Assembly: GCA_963837815.1 (NCBI GenBank)
Contig: CAWIOS010000009.1
Location: 62,001 to 126,000, forward strand
Direction: 5' to 3'
Source: Fen-1273 sp963837815
GTDB lineage: Bacteria; Bacteroidota; Ignavibacteria; UBA10030; UBA6906
DNA length: 64,000 nt
The notes below the pieces were generated by a model. It had not been told where the DNA came from and did not search any database. It saw only the letters and a list, made by a program, of their open reading frames with translations. This document shows positions 44,036-52,245 of this stretch, in pieces. Each line of letters begins with the position of its first letter. The first letter of the stretch is position 1. The position numbers and the translations under genes were made by a program.

Positions 44036-44710
44036 CTATTTCTGCCGCTTCTCGACGAACTTCCAGCCTCCCGCCATGGAGGAGATGACCCCCCGTCCCT
44101 CAACATAGTCGTGATAAAAAACGAGGTAGACGTGGACGATCGAAAAGAGAATGAAGAACCACATCATCATATGGTGCCACTGGCGCACCGCGAAGTCCCC
44201 TCCCATGAGGGGGACGATCCAGGCGAACATGCGCGGGAGCCAGGAGTCGCTCATCGCCGCGTACATTCCGAACCCCGTGACCGACTGGAAAAGGAACGCC
44301 AGAAACGTCAGGAAGTACGTGAACCCTGCGAGCGGATTGTGACCCACCGATTCCAGCGGCGTGACCGTCGCCTGCAGTATGTCCACCTTGAGGACGTCCA
44401 CGGCTTCGCGGAGCTGCTCCCTGCGGAATGGAAGGAAGTTGGGCCACCGCGCGTACGCGTTTCCCACGAATCCCCAGTAGATCCGGAAGAGGAAGTTGAA
44501 GAAGAAGAGGAATGCGGCGACGAAGTGGATGAACCGGACGGTCCCGAACCAGTAGCTGTAGGACGCTTCCGAGGCGTTCGCGATCGCCAGCGGCCTGCCG
44601 ATGAGATACCCCGTTGCCGCCAGCGCGAGGACGACGAGCGCATTCACCCAGTGGTACAGCCTCACCGGGAGCTGCCACACGTACACGCGGCGTATCGATA
44701 GCTGTTCCAT
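44036..44710 (-). CDS. hyaC: Hydrogenase cytochrome b subunit
   Basis: A 224-residue HyaC/HupC-type diheme cytochrome b that anchors a group 1 hydrogenase and passes its electrons to the quinone pool. Four membrane helices are evident (ALVVLALAATGYLIG, FIHFVAAFLFFFNFLF, FLTFLAFLFQSVTGFGMY, MMMWFFILFSIVHVYLVFY). Haem-ligand histidines are in RLYHWVNAL, FIHFV, WHHMMMW and SIVHVYL. It is the last gene of the hya operon, 9 bases after the large subunit. Confidence 0.95.
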   Translation of the reverse strand: MEQLSIRRVYVWQLPVRLYHWVNALVVLALAATGYLIGRPLAIANASEASYSYWFGTVRFIHFVAAFLFFFNFLFRIYWGFVGNAYARWPNFLPFRREQLREAVDVLKVDILQATVTPLESVGHNPLAGFTYFLTFLAFLFQSVTGFGMYAAMSDSWLPRMFAWIVPLMGGDFAVRQWHHMMMWFFILFSIVHVYLVFYHDYVEGRGVISSMAGGWKFVEKRQK

Positions 44711-44719
44711 GCGGGCCTC

Positions 44720-46438
44720 CTAAAACGAATCGATCTGGTGGACGTATGTCCCCCGTTCGTCGTACAGGTGCACCGCGCACGCGAGGCACGGGTCGAACGA
44801 GTGGATCGTCCTGAGGACCTCCAGCGGCTTCTCGGGATCCCGTATCGGAGTCCCGATGAGCGACGCTTCATACGCGGAGCGTTGTCCCTTCGCGTCACGG
44901 GGAGACGCGTTCCACGTGCTCGGGACCACAAGCTGGTAGTTGTCGATCTTCTTGTCCTTGATGACGATCCAGTGTGCCAGCGCCCCGCGCGGGGCCTCCG
45001 TCATCCCCACCCCTTTCGCCTCCGCAGGCCACGTTTCAGGGTCCCACCGTGCGTTGTTGAACATGCGGGTGTCCCCGTTCTTGATGTTCGCTAGGAGCTG
45101 CGCGTAGAACTCCTTCGACCAGCCCGCGATGAGCTGGGTCTCGATGCCGCGGGCTGCCGTGCGGCCGAGCGTCGAGAAAAGCGCCGCCACGGGGACGTCG
45201 AGCGCCTTGAGAACCCCGTTGACCGCATCCTTCACCTCTTCCCGCCCCGAGGCATAGGCGACGAGGAGCCGGGCCAGCGGGCCGACCTCCATCGCGTGCC
45301 CTTTCCAGCGGGGGGTCTTCAGCCAGCTGTACTTCTTTGTCACGTCGAGATACTCGTACGGCGGCTTCGGACCGGTGTATTTCAGGTTGGTCTCGCCCTC
45401 CCACGGGTGGAGCCCCGTGGCGTCCCCTCCGGCGTACTCATACCAGGAGCTGGAGATGAACTCCTGAACCTGGTCGGCGCTCTTCCCGTCCACGGGAAGG
45501 ACTTCCGCGAGGTTCCTGTTGAGTATCACGCCGCGGGGGAATTTGAAATGCGAGGGATCGCCGTACCCGTTGACGGGGAGATCGCCGTAGGCCATGTAGT
45601 TCTCGAGGCCGCCGCCGATTGCCCCCCAGTCCTTGTAAAAGCCCGCGACGGCAAGAAGGTCGGGGATGTACACCTGATTTATGAACGCCATAGCGTCCTC
45701 GAAAAGCTGACCGACGTAGGCGAGGCGTTCCGCGTTCAGCGCGTTTGCATCGTCGAGATTCACCGCACAGGCGGCTCCGCCGACGAGGTAATTCGGGTGG
45801 GGGTTTTTCCCGCCGAATATCGTGTGGACTCTGACGATCTCTTTCTGCCACTCGAGGGCTTCCAGATAGTGCGCCACGCCGAGCAGGTTCACTTCCGCCG
45901 GGAGCTTGTACGCGGCGTGCCCCCAGTACCCGTTCGCGAATATCCCGAGCTGGCCGCTCTGGACGAAGGCCGCTATCCGGCGCTGGACGTCCGCAAAATA
46001 CTTCGGCGAGCTCTTCGGCCATGAGGATATGCTCTGAGCGATCGCGGAGGTTTTCGTCGGATCTGCTTTCAGCGCGCTCACGACGTCAACCCAGTCGAGC
46101 GCGTGCAGGTGGTAGAAGTGGACGACGTGGTCCTGCATGTACTGGGCGCAGAACATGAGGTTCCTGACGAGTTCCGCGTTCGGCGGCACGGTGATGCCGA
46201 GCGCGTCCTCCACGGTCCGCACGGACGCCAGTGCGTGCACCGTCGTGCATACGCCGCAGGCCCTCTCGGCGAACGCCCATGCGTCCCGCGGGTCGCGCCC
46301 CTTGAGTATCCGTTCAAACCCCCTGACCATCGTGCCGGAGCTGAATGCGTCGACGATCCTGCCGTCCTTTACTTCGATTTCCACGCGCAGGTGCCCCTCG
46401 ATGCGCGTGATCGGGTCGATGACGATGCGGTTTGACAT
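44720..46438 (-). CDS. hyaB: Membrane-bound uptake [NiFe] hydrogenase large subunit (group 1)
   Basis: A 572-residue catalytic subunit. The L1 motif ERACGVCTTVHALAS and L2 motif DPCLACAVH give the four nickel-iron cysteines; cleavage after the last His would remove a 15-residue tail ending QIDSF. Other conserved parts are DPITRIEGH and TEAPRGALAHW. The ATG overlaps the small-subunit stop (TGATG). The protein itself has no signal and is exported with the small subunit. Confidence 0.97.
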   Translation of the reverse strand: MSNRIVIDPITRIEGHLRVEIEVKDGRIVDAFSSGTMVRGFERILKGRDPRDAWAFAERACGVCTTVHALASVRTVEDALGITVPPNAELVRNLMFCAQYMQDHVVHFYHLHALDWVDVVSALKADPTKTSAIAQSISSWPKSSPKYFADVQRRIAAFVQSGQLGIFANGYWGHAAYKLPAEVNLLGVAHYLEALEWQKEIVRVHTIFGGKNPHPNYLVGGAACAVNLDDANALNAERLAYVGQLFEDAMAFINQVYIPDLLAVAGFYKDWGAIGGGLENYMAYGDLPVNGYGDPSHFKFPRGVILNRNLAEVLPVDGKSADQVQEFISSSWYEYAGGDATGLHPWEGETNLKYTGPKPPYEYLDVTKKYSWLKTPRWKGHAMEVGPLARLLVAYASGREEVKDAVNGVLKALDVPVAALFSTLGRTAARGIETQLIAGWSKEFYAQLLANIKNGDTRMFNNARWDPETWPAEAKGVGMTEAPRGALAHWIVIKDKKIDNYQLVVPSTWNASPRDAKGQRSAYEASLIGTPIRDPEKPLEVLRTIHSFDPCLACAVHLYDERGTYVHQIDSF

Positions 46439-47559
46439 CAGGCGCCTCCTTTCTTCGAATCACCGGAGGTGTCGCTGCTCCTGATCTCCTCCTGTATGAG
46501 TTTCCGCTTCCTGATATTGGTGGAGATTGCATGGGCGGCGATGCCTGCCGCCGTCGCCACGCCGAGTACAACCCCCACCTTGTCCGCCGTGGTCTCGATC
46601 CCGAATCCGGGGAACGCGGCCAGATGCTGGTAGAACGGGCCGTTGTCCCAGAAATTCGCCTCGCTGCATCCGATGCAGCCGTGACCGGACTGGATCGGGT
46701 AACTCACGCCGTTGTTCCAGCGCATGACGCCGCAGGAATTGTATGTCACGGGGCCGCGGCAGCCGACCTTGTACAGGCAGTATCCCCGTTTCGCATTCTC
46801 GTCGTCGAACGATTCGACGAACAAACCGGCGTCGTAGTTCGGCCGCCGGTAGCACGTGTCGTGGACCCGCCGGGAGTAGAAGGCCCTCGGGCGTCCGAGG
46901 CCGTCAAGCTCCGGGATCCGGTCGAACGCGAGAAGGTGGACGATCGTTCCGGCCATCACCTCGGCGATGGGGGGGCAGCCCGGAACGTTGATTATCGGTT
47001 TCCCGGTGATGATCCTGTGAATCGGTGTGGCGCCCGTGGGATTGGGGCGTGAGGCCTGTATGCATCCGTTGGAGGCGCAGCTTCCCCAGGCGACGATCGC
47101 TTTTGCCCCCTCTGCGGCTTCCTTCACGATGTCAAGCGCTGTCCGTCCGCCGATGCAGCAGTAGACCCCCCCTTCCTCCGTTGGCACCGAGCCCTCCACG
47201 AGCATCAGGTATTCGCCCCTGTATTTCTTCATCGTCTCATGGAGCGCTTCCTCGGCCTGTTTCCCGGCCGCGGCCTGGAGCGTTTCCGTGTAGTCCAGCG
47301 AGATCTTGTCGAGCACGATATCCGAGACGATCGGGTGGGAGGAGCGTATGAACGACTCGCTGCAGCAGGTACACTCCTGGAAATGAAACCAGACCACGGG
47401 GAGCCGCGGCTTGGTGTCGAGCGACTTGACAACCTGGGCTACGCCGTTTGACTGGATGCCGGCCGCGGCTGCGATCCAGCCGCAGAATTTGATGAAGTCA
47501 CGGCGCGTGTAACCCTGAAGTTGCGCGTGCTCCCAGATTGTAATGGGTGATGCGCCCAT
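46438..47559 (-). CDS. hyaA: Uptake [NiFe] hydrogenase small subunit, Tat-exported, oxygen-tolerant type
   Basis: A 373-residue small subunit. A twin-arginine signal (YTRRDFIKFCGWIAAAAG, Arg19-Arg20) precedes the mature part, and a C-terminal helix (KVGVVLGVATAAGIAAHAI) anchors it. The proximal-cluster cysteines are C63, C65, C66 (ECTCCSES), C161, C166 (GSCASNGC) and C195 (VPGCPP). C65 and C166 are the two extra cysteines that define the [4Fe-3S] cluster of oxygen-tolerant group 1 enzymes. The start has GGAGG at 5 bases. A sigma-54 promoter lies ~70 bases upstream. Confidence 0.96.
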   Translation of the reverse strand: MGASPITIWEHAQLQGYTRRDFIKFCGWIAAAAGIQSNGVAQVVKSLDTKPRLPVVWFHFQECTCCSESFIRSSHPIVSDIVLDKISLDYTETLQAAAGKQAEEALHETMKKYRGEYLMLVEGSVPTEEGGVYCCIGGRTALDIVKEAAEGAKAIVAWGSCASNGCIQASRPNPTGATPIHRIITGKPIINVPGCPPIAEVMAGTIVHLLAFDRIPELDGLGRPRAFYSRRVHDTCYRRPNYDAGLFVESFDDENAKRGYCLYKVGCRGPVTYNSCGVMRWNNGVSYPIQSGHGCIGCSEANFWDNGPFYQHLAAFPGFGIETTADKVGVVLGVATAAGIAAHAISTNIRKRKLIQEEIRSSDTSGDSKKGGA

Positions 47560-47631
47560 AGAGACCTCCGAGTGGTGAGGATTGAATCGTCGGCCGTGCG
47601 GTATATGATCGGGATGGCGTTTATGCGGTGA

Positions 47632-47646
47632 GCAATATCAATGCCA
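47632..47646 (-). promoter_or_regulatory. Sigma-54 (-24/-12) promoter of the hyaABC operon
   Basis: On the minus strand TGGCATT-GATA-TTGC followed by T keeps GG and GC exactly 10 bases apart and matches the consensus in TGGCA and TTGCT. The transcription start would be near 47620, about 60 bases before the hyaA ATG. Two direct dyads lie 54-85 bases upstream. Confidence 0.85.
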
Positions 47647-47698
47647 CTCGATCTCTTGCGCTGGCGAGAGACTGAGAGGATTTTCATCTCTCGATCTG

Positions 47699-47731
47699 TG
47701 GAATTCCGTCGACAGGTGGCGGAATTCCGTC
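47699..47731. promoter_or_regulatory. Duplicated enhancer-like site before the hya promoter
   Basis: GGAATTCCGTC occurs twice (47700-47710 and 47721-47731), 21 bases or two helical turns apart. Each is centred on a palindrome (TGGAATTCCG and the perfect CGGAATTCCG). The position, about 55-85 bases upstream of the -24 element, is typical for activator sites of sigma-54 promoters. Confidence 0.65.
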
Positions 47732-47744
47732 AATGGCGCTCTCT

Positions 47745-47990
47745 TCAGGTGAGAAGGTCCGCGTCCGCGACAGTGTGGTGTTCCTCGGGATCCAGCGCAG
47801 GCCTCGCTGAACAGAGCCTGAATTCTCCGTTGAGCAGGAGCGAGTCTCCGAGATGGAATCTGCTCTCCGGATCGGAGAGGAAATCGAGCGATCCCCCGGT
47901 GATGGAAACACGCAATACGCTCTGTCCCCCCATCTCAAATGCCTCAATGACGTTTCCACGGATCTGGCAGCTGTCAAGTTTCGGTGTCAT
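47745..47990 (-). CDS. 81-residue protein of unknown function between the sigma-54 activator and hya genes
   Basis: The ATG at 47990 gives MTPKLDSCQIRGNVIEAFEM and so on, a small acidic protein with alternating strands (SVLRVSITGG, GDSLLLNGEFRLCSA) that could form an OB-like barrel. The end is EEHHTVADADLLT. I do not recognise a family. It lies between the regulator gene and the hya promoter and is itself preceded by a TGGCACG -24 box and paired dyads, so it may belong to the hydrogenase regulon. No strong ribosome site is seen. Coding status is probable, not certain. Confidence 0.5.
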   Translation of the reverse strand: MTPKLDSCQIRGNVIEAFEMGGQSVLRVSITGGSLDFLSDPESRFHLGDSLLLNGEFRLCSARPALDPEEHHTVADADLLT

Positions 47991-48021
47991 GGTATTCGGT
48001 ATGTGTGTGCGTGGCAAGGGG

Positions 48022-48036
48022 TCATTTATCGTGCCA
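48022..48036 (-). promoter_or_regulatory. Imperfect sigma-54-like promoter before the 81-residue gene
   Basis: A perfect -24 box TGGCACG is followed after ATAA by ATGA instead of TTGC, so the critical -12 GC is GA. It is 32 bases upstream of the start codon and has paired dyads 64-96 bases upstream. The defective -12 makes activity doubtful. Confidence 0.35.
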
Positions 48037-48099
48037 GCCGGGATCCCACCGCAGGGGGAGAAATTGCGGGGTGGAGATGGGAGAGGGGGGGGAGGAAGA

Positions 48100-48132
48100 G
48101 CGGGTTCCCGCCATTTGCCTGCGGAAATCCGC
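48100..48132. promoter_or_regulatory. Paired 12-bp palindromes upstream of the 81-residue gene
   Basis: GCGGGTTCCCGC (48100-48111) and GCGGAAATCCGC (48121-48132) are 12-bp palindromes (the second has one central mismatch pair) spaced 21 bases apart, the same spacing as the duplicated site before the hya promoter. CGGAAATCCG differs from CGGAATTCCG there by one base. The first dodecamer also occurs at 869-880, far from any hydrogenase gene. Confidence 0.45.
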
Positions 48133-48185
48133 CAGGCCACGTGGGAAAATGCGCGTGAAGTGGTTCCCTTTACGGGGTGCCCTCC

Positions 48186-49161
48186 TTATGGCTCATCAGG
48201 GAGATTGTATTTCTTCAGTTTGTCGCGGAGCGTGGAGAGATTCATCCCCAGTATCCTTGCGGCGTGCGACCTGTTTCCCGTCGCCTCTTTCAGTGCCCCC
48301 CGTATGAGGCTCTTTTCAAGGCATGTGACAACCTCGTCAAACGACATTTTCTCCTCGGCAAAACACCTGTTGCACGCTTTGATCATCAGTTCGAGCGGGT
48401 TCTCCTCACGGATTTCGGGAGGAAGGTCCCGGAGGGCGATTTCCCCCCGGGCAAAGAGTGTGATCCTCTGCACGGTGTTCCGGAGCTCCCGGATATTCCC
48501 CGGCCATGAATAACGCACAAGCGCCCTGAGGGCATCCTCGGTGACCCCGGGGACTCCGTTTGCGGAAAACCGCCCGAGAAAGTGATTCACAAGAAGGGGG
48601 ACGTCACCGGCCCTTTCCCTCAGGGGGGGGGATGACGAGAGGCACAACGTTGATTCTGTAAAACAGGTCCGCCCGGAAAAGTCCTCGGGCAACAAGGTCT
48701 TTCAGGTCGACCTTTGACGCGGTGATGAGCCGGACGTCCACGGGGATGGGGATTGTCCCGCCGACGCGCATGAGCTCCCTCGACTCGAGGACGCGGAGGA
48801 GCTTGGACTGGAGCAGTATCGGAAAATCATCGATGTCGTCGAGAAATATGCTCCCGGTGTGCGCGAGCTCGAAAAGCCCCTTCTTCTCTCCGACCGCGCT
48901 CGTGTACGCTCCCTTTGCGTGACCGAACAGCTCGGTCTCCAGCAGATCCGGCGGAAGCGCCGCCAGGCCGACCTTGATGAACGGATTGCCGGAGCGGACG
49001 CTCGTATGGTGGATGTATTCTGCGACAAGTTCTTTGCCTACCCCCGTCTCCCCGATGAGGAGTATGGAGGAATCCGACGCAGAGATGGAATCGATCTTCG
49101 AGATGATCGAGAGCATCGGTGCGCTCTGCGTTATGAGCGATATGGAGTGGACGGACTGCAC
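48186..49161 (-). pseudogene. Sigma-54 enhancer-binding protein without sensor domain, frameshifted in a run of nine C
   Basis: The first frame (GTG at 49161) holds the AAA+ domain: Walker A GETGVGKE (residues 37-44), the sigma-54 contact loop as GAYTSA instead of GAFTGA (84-89), Walker B as FLDDIDD instead of the usual DE, and RADLFYRINVVPLVIPP. The frame then runs into EGKGR and stops. The other frame continues LRERAGDVPLLVNHFL, the normal next segment, through YSWPGNIRELRN to a Fis-type helix-turn-helix (NRSHAARILGMNLSTLRDKL). One C less in the tract at 48623-48631 would restore a 324-residue PspF-like activator with no receiver domain. Its place among sigma-54 operons makes it the likely hydrogenase activator. 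Confidence 0.85.
48623..48631 (-). repeat. Run of nine C at the frameshift point
   Basis: The plus strand reads nine G in a row here; on the coding strand this is nine C between ATC-type codons and TGAGGGAAAGG. Eight C would give ATC CCC CCC CTG AGG GAA AGG, the conserved IPPLRER of this protein family. Homopolymers of this length are prone both to slippage in the cell and to sequencing error. Confidence 0.95.
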
Positions 49162-49273
49162 GTGGAGGGAGGCACCCGATTTCCCGCATATTACGCAAAC
49201 AGGCGGGTCAAGTCAAACGGAAGGACGGGAAGTATGTGCCCGGGAGGGGGGATGCCGCGCAGGGGCCGCGTTT

Positions 49274-49756
49274 CTACGGGGTCCGGGTGACCCAGTCGTC
49301 GAGTATTTCTCCTGCCCGGCGGAGGAACTCCGGAAACGAGCCGGCGGCCGCGGGACCGAGCCCTTCACGGATCGTCCCCGTCTCCTCGATCTCCATGCCG
49401 AGTATCCGGATTTCCCCGGGGAGGGGTATTCCGAGCTGGCCGCCGAGCGCGAGTATGTCGGGAAGCCCGGCATAGTGGGGTGAAACGGAGACGTCCGGCG
49501 TGAATTCCTCCCTGTGGAACTCCCGTATTGTGCCGGGGGGGGCGCTTCCGGTCGTGGAGGCGTCGATGATGAGCGCCCGGGTGTATCCTGCGAGCAGGTC
49601 GAGGAGCGCGAACCCGGCGACGGGGGATTCGTTGATGTCGATGGCTTCCCTGTACCGGCGCTGGAGCGCGCGGGCGGCAAGGAGGGCGACGCCGTCGTCC
49701 CCCATGAGCGTGTTCCCGAGCGCCAGGAGGAGCGCCTGCGGCTGACGGGCGGGCAC
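49274..49756 (-). CDS. Hydrogenase maturation endopeptidase for the Mvh-type hydrogenase
   Basis: A 160-residue protease of the HybD/FrcD/HycI family, with GNTLMGDDGVALLA, IIDASTTG and VSPHYAGLPD providing the usual Asp/Asp/His nickel-recognition positions. It starts only four bases after the mvhA stop, so it is in the hdr-mvh operon and MvhA is its likely substrate. It is the third such protease in the island, one per large subunit. Confidence 0.88.
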   Translation of the reverse strand: MPARQPQALLLALGNTLMGDDGVALLAARALQRRYREAIDINESPVAGFALLDLLAGYTRALIIDASTTGSAPPGTIREFHREEFTPDVSVSPHYAGLPDILALGGQLGIPLPGEIRILGMEIEETGTIREGLGPAAAGSFPEFLRRAGEILDDWVTRTP

Positions 49757-49760
49757 GCCG

Positions 49761-51257
49761 CTACCTCCCGATCTCGCGAAGGATTTCCCCCGCTCGGTTT
49801 CTCAGCCTCAGCGTGATCGGCATCTGTCCCGGGAGCGAGTGCGTTGAGCATGCGTTGCAGGGATCGTATGCGCGGAACGCCATCTCGATCTTGTTCAGAA
49901 GGCCGTCGTTGACGATCCCCCCGTGTATCAACCCCCTGGCGGCCTTGTCGACGCTCATCGCGATTCTCCCCGCGTTGTTCTGCGTCGCCACGATCAGGTT
50001 GGCCTTCGTGATGAGCCCGCGCTCGTCCGTTGCGTAGTGATGGATGAGCGTGCCGCGGGGGGCTTCGACGATGCCGACGCCGACCGTCGGTTTTTCGGTG
50101 GGGATCGTCCGGAGCTCGTTCCCCGTGAGGAGAGGGTCGTCCGCAAGCTCCCTGATCGTTTCCGCCGCCTGCAGCATTTCGATGACGCGCGCCCAGTGGT
50201 TTGCCAGCGTATGATGCACCGGCTTCCCGCCGAGCGTGGTGACGAGCTCCTCGTACGCCTTCTGCGCTTCGGGCGTCGCCATTCCGTCGGAGGCGTTGAG
50301 CCTGGCCAGCGGCGCCACGGAGTAAATGCCGCTGCCGGCTCCGTCGGTAAATCCGTTCCAGCCCACCTGTTTCAGGAACGGGAACTTCACGTAGCTCCAC
50401 GGCTCCACGTGCTCGGCAATGGCATCGAGGTACTTCGCCGGGGCGAATTTCGTGAATTCTTTTCCGTCGGGGCCGGTGACGCGGACCATCCCGTCGTAGA
50501 AATTGACCCTGTTGTTCGCATCGACAAGGCCCATGGAATAGGTTCTGTGCGTGAAATCTTCCGACGTGATGAGCGAAACGTACTTCTCGTTGGCGAGGAC
50601 GACGCTCCTGAATACCCCGAGCGTGAATTTCGCGAACTCGACCGATTCGTCGGCGAGCTCCCGGAGTGCCGGAATCTCCGCCGCGGTGAGCCCCTTCGCC
50701 ACTCCTCCCGGAAGTCCGAAGACCGGATGGATGATCTTCCCTCCGAGATGCGTGATGAGTTCCCGGAGCCGTTTGCGCATCGCGATGACTTTTTTCCCCG
50801 TCTCCACACCGACTGCATTGATCACCCCCGCCACGTTCCGCGTCTCCTTCGGGGCGTCGGGACCGACGATGAAATCCGGACCGCCGAGTATGTAGACGTG
50901 GAGGGCGTGGTCCTCCAGCATGAACGCGTTGTATATGAGCTGCCGGATCTTCTTCGCACTCGGCGGGGGATCGACGTGGTACAGGTCGTCGAGCGCCTTG
51001 GTCGCGGCCATATGGTGCGCCGTCGGGCAGACCCCGCATATCCTGCTCGTGATCTGGGGCATCTCCTCGGCAGGTCGTCCCAGCGAGAATATCTCGAACC
51101 CTCTCAGCTCGGGGATCTGGTAATACGCCCTTTCCACTTCCCCCTTCTCATCGAGGAATATGTCGATCTTCCCGTGCCCTTCGAGCCGTGTGATCGGATC
51201 GATGGTGATCCTGCGGGTGGCCGTTCCCTTCCGCGTGTCCAGTGCGCCGCTCTGCAT
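49761..51257 (-). CDS. mvhA: Methyl-viologen-type [NiFe] hydrogenase large subunit (group 3c)
   Basis: A 498-residue large subunit of the MvhA family. ITIDPITRLEGHGKIDIF, the L1 motif SRICGVCPTAHH and the L2 motif DPCNACSTH are intact; cleavage after His leaves a 25-residue tail for the coupled protease. The start at 51257 has GAGGG at good spacing. The group 3c assignment comes from the neighbours mvhG, mvhD and hdrABC, which are diagnostic. Confidence 0.95.
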   Translation of the reverse strand: MQSGALDTRKGTATRRITIDPITRLEGHGKIDIFLDEKGEVERAYYQIPELRGFEIFSLGRPAEEMPQITSRICGVCPTAHHMAATKALDDLYHVDPPPSAKKIRQLIYNAFMLEDHALHVYILGGPDFIVGPDAPKETRNVAGVINAVGVETGKKVIAMRKRLRELITHLGGKIIHPVFGLPGGVAKGLTAAEIPALRELADESVEFAKFTLGVFRSVVLANEKYVSLITSEDFTHRTYSMGLVDANNRVNFYDGMVRVTGPDGKEFTKFAPAKYLDAIAEHVEPWSYVKFPFLKQVGWNGFTDGAGSGIYSVAPLARLNASDGMATPEAQKAYEELVTTLGGKPVHHTLANHWARVIEMLQAAETIRELADDPLLTGNELRTIPTEKPTVGVGIVEAPRGTLIHHYATDERGLITKANLIVATQNNAGRIAMSVDKAARGLIHGGIVNDGLLNKIEMAFRAYDPCNACSTHSLPGQMPITLRLRNRAGEILREIGR

Positions 51258-51270
51258 GGCATGTCCCTCG

Positions 51271-52245
51271 TTAATGGTGATCTTCAATCTTCCGGCGCAG
51301 CAGCGAGCCGGGGAGTCCGTACCTGTAGAATGTCCCCACCGGGTCGGGGATGGACGCGAGTATCGCGTCGATGCCGTCGGAGTCCTTCGCGCTGACCGAG
51401 GAGGCGATCGCGGAGAGAATCTTTGCTCCCTGGTCCCTGACGTTGGATGTCGGGCCGAAGCATCCGCCGCACGGCATGTTTCCCGTGATGCACTGCGCCC
51501 CGCAGCCGCCGCGCGTGGCCGGTCCCATGCAGACAACCCCCTGTGCCAGGAGACATTTCTCGGGATCGATGAGTATTTCGTGGGGCCTGTGGAACGCCGT
51601 GTACGCGAGATCGGCCGGCTTTGTCTCTTTGCGCGGGCACTCCTCGCACATCGCAATGTCCGGCCCGAGCACCGTCCCCTTCGGCGGGAGAACGCCCGAG
51701 AGGAGGGTTGCGATCGCCGCCTTCAGCATGTGCGGGACGGGGGGGCAGCCGGGGAGATAATAATCGACGCTGATGACCTGGTCGAGAGTCCTGACCATGG
51801 AACGGAATTCGGGGAGCATCACAGTGCGCCCGTTCTCCGCGGACGTTGTCTGCGGGCGCGTATGCCCCGGGTTGACGGTGGAGGGGGATTCATCGTACAC
51901 GTAGCGGAGGATCTGCTCCCGTTCGAACTGGTTTGCGAGGCCGGGGATCCCCCCGGTATGCGCGCATGCCCCGTAGGCGATCACGAGCTTGCTCTTCCGC
52001 CTGAGGAGTCTTGCCATCTCTTCCTGCTCCGACGTCCGGACCGCCCCGTTGATCATCGATACGAGGATGCCGCCGTCCGCGATAGCGTCGACGTCCGTCT
52101 TCTTGAAATCCATCGCGACGGGCCAGAAGACGATGTCCACGGCGTCCAGGACGCCAAGGATGTCCTCAGCGAGGTCCACGATCGACTCCTCGCATCCGCC
52201 GCACGATGCACACCAGTAAAAGGCGACTTTCGGTTTGTCAGGCAT
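51271..52245 (-). CDS. mvhG: Methyl-viologen-type hydrogenase small subunit
   Basis: A 324-residue small subunit with no Tat signal, so cytoplasmic. The proximal site is YWCASCGGCEES, YGACAHTGG and LPGCPPVPHM. Further [4Fe-4S] ligands lie in CEECPR, CLLAQGVVCMGPATRGGC and CPCG-type NMPCGGCFGP. It passes electrons from MvhA to MvhD. It overlaps mvhD by eight bases and precedes mvhA by 13. Confidence 0.95.
   Translation of the reverse strand: MPDKPKVAFYWCASCGGCEESIVDLAEDILGVLDAVDIVFWPVAMDFKKTDVDAIADGGILVSMINGAVRTSEQEEMARLLRRKSKLVIAYGACAHTGGIPGLANQFEREQILRYVYDESPSTVNPGHTRPQTTSAENGRTVMLPEFRSMVRTLDQVISVDYYLPGCPPVPHMLKAAIATLLSGVLPPKGTVLGPDIAMCEECPRKETKPADLAYTAFHRPHEILIDPEKCLLAQGVVCMGPATRGGCGAQCITGNMPCGGCFGPTSNVRDQGAKILSAIASSVSAKDSDGIDAILASIPDPVGTFYRYGLPGSLLRRKIEDHH

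Noticed and set aside
48083..48092. Run of G in the region between the activator gene and the 81-residue gene
   Set aside because: It is non-coding, so length change would not shift a frame; no evidence that it affects a promoter element.
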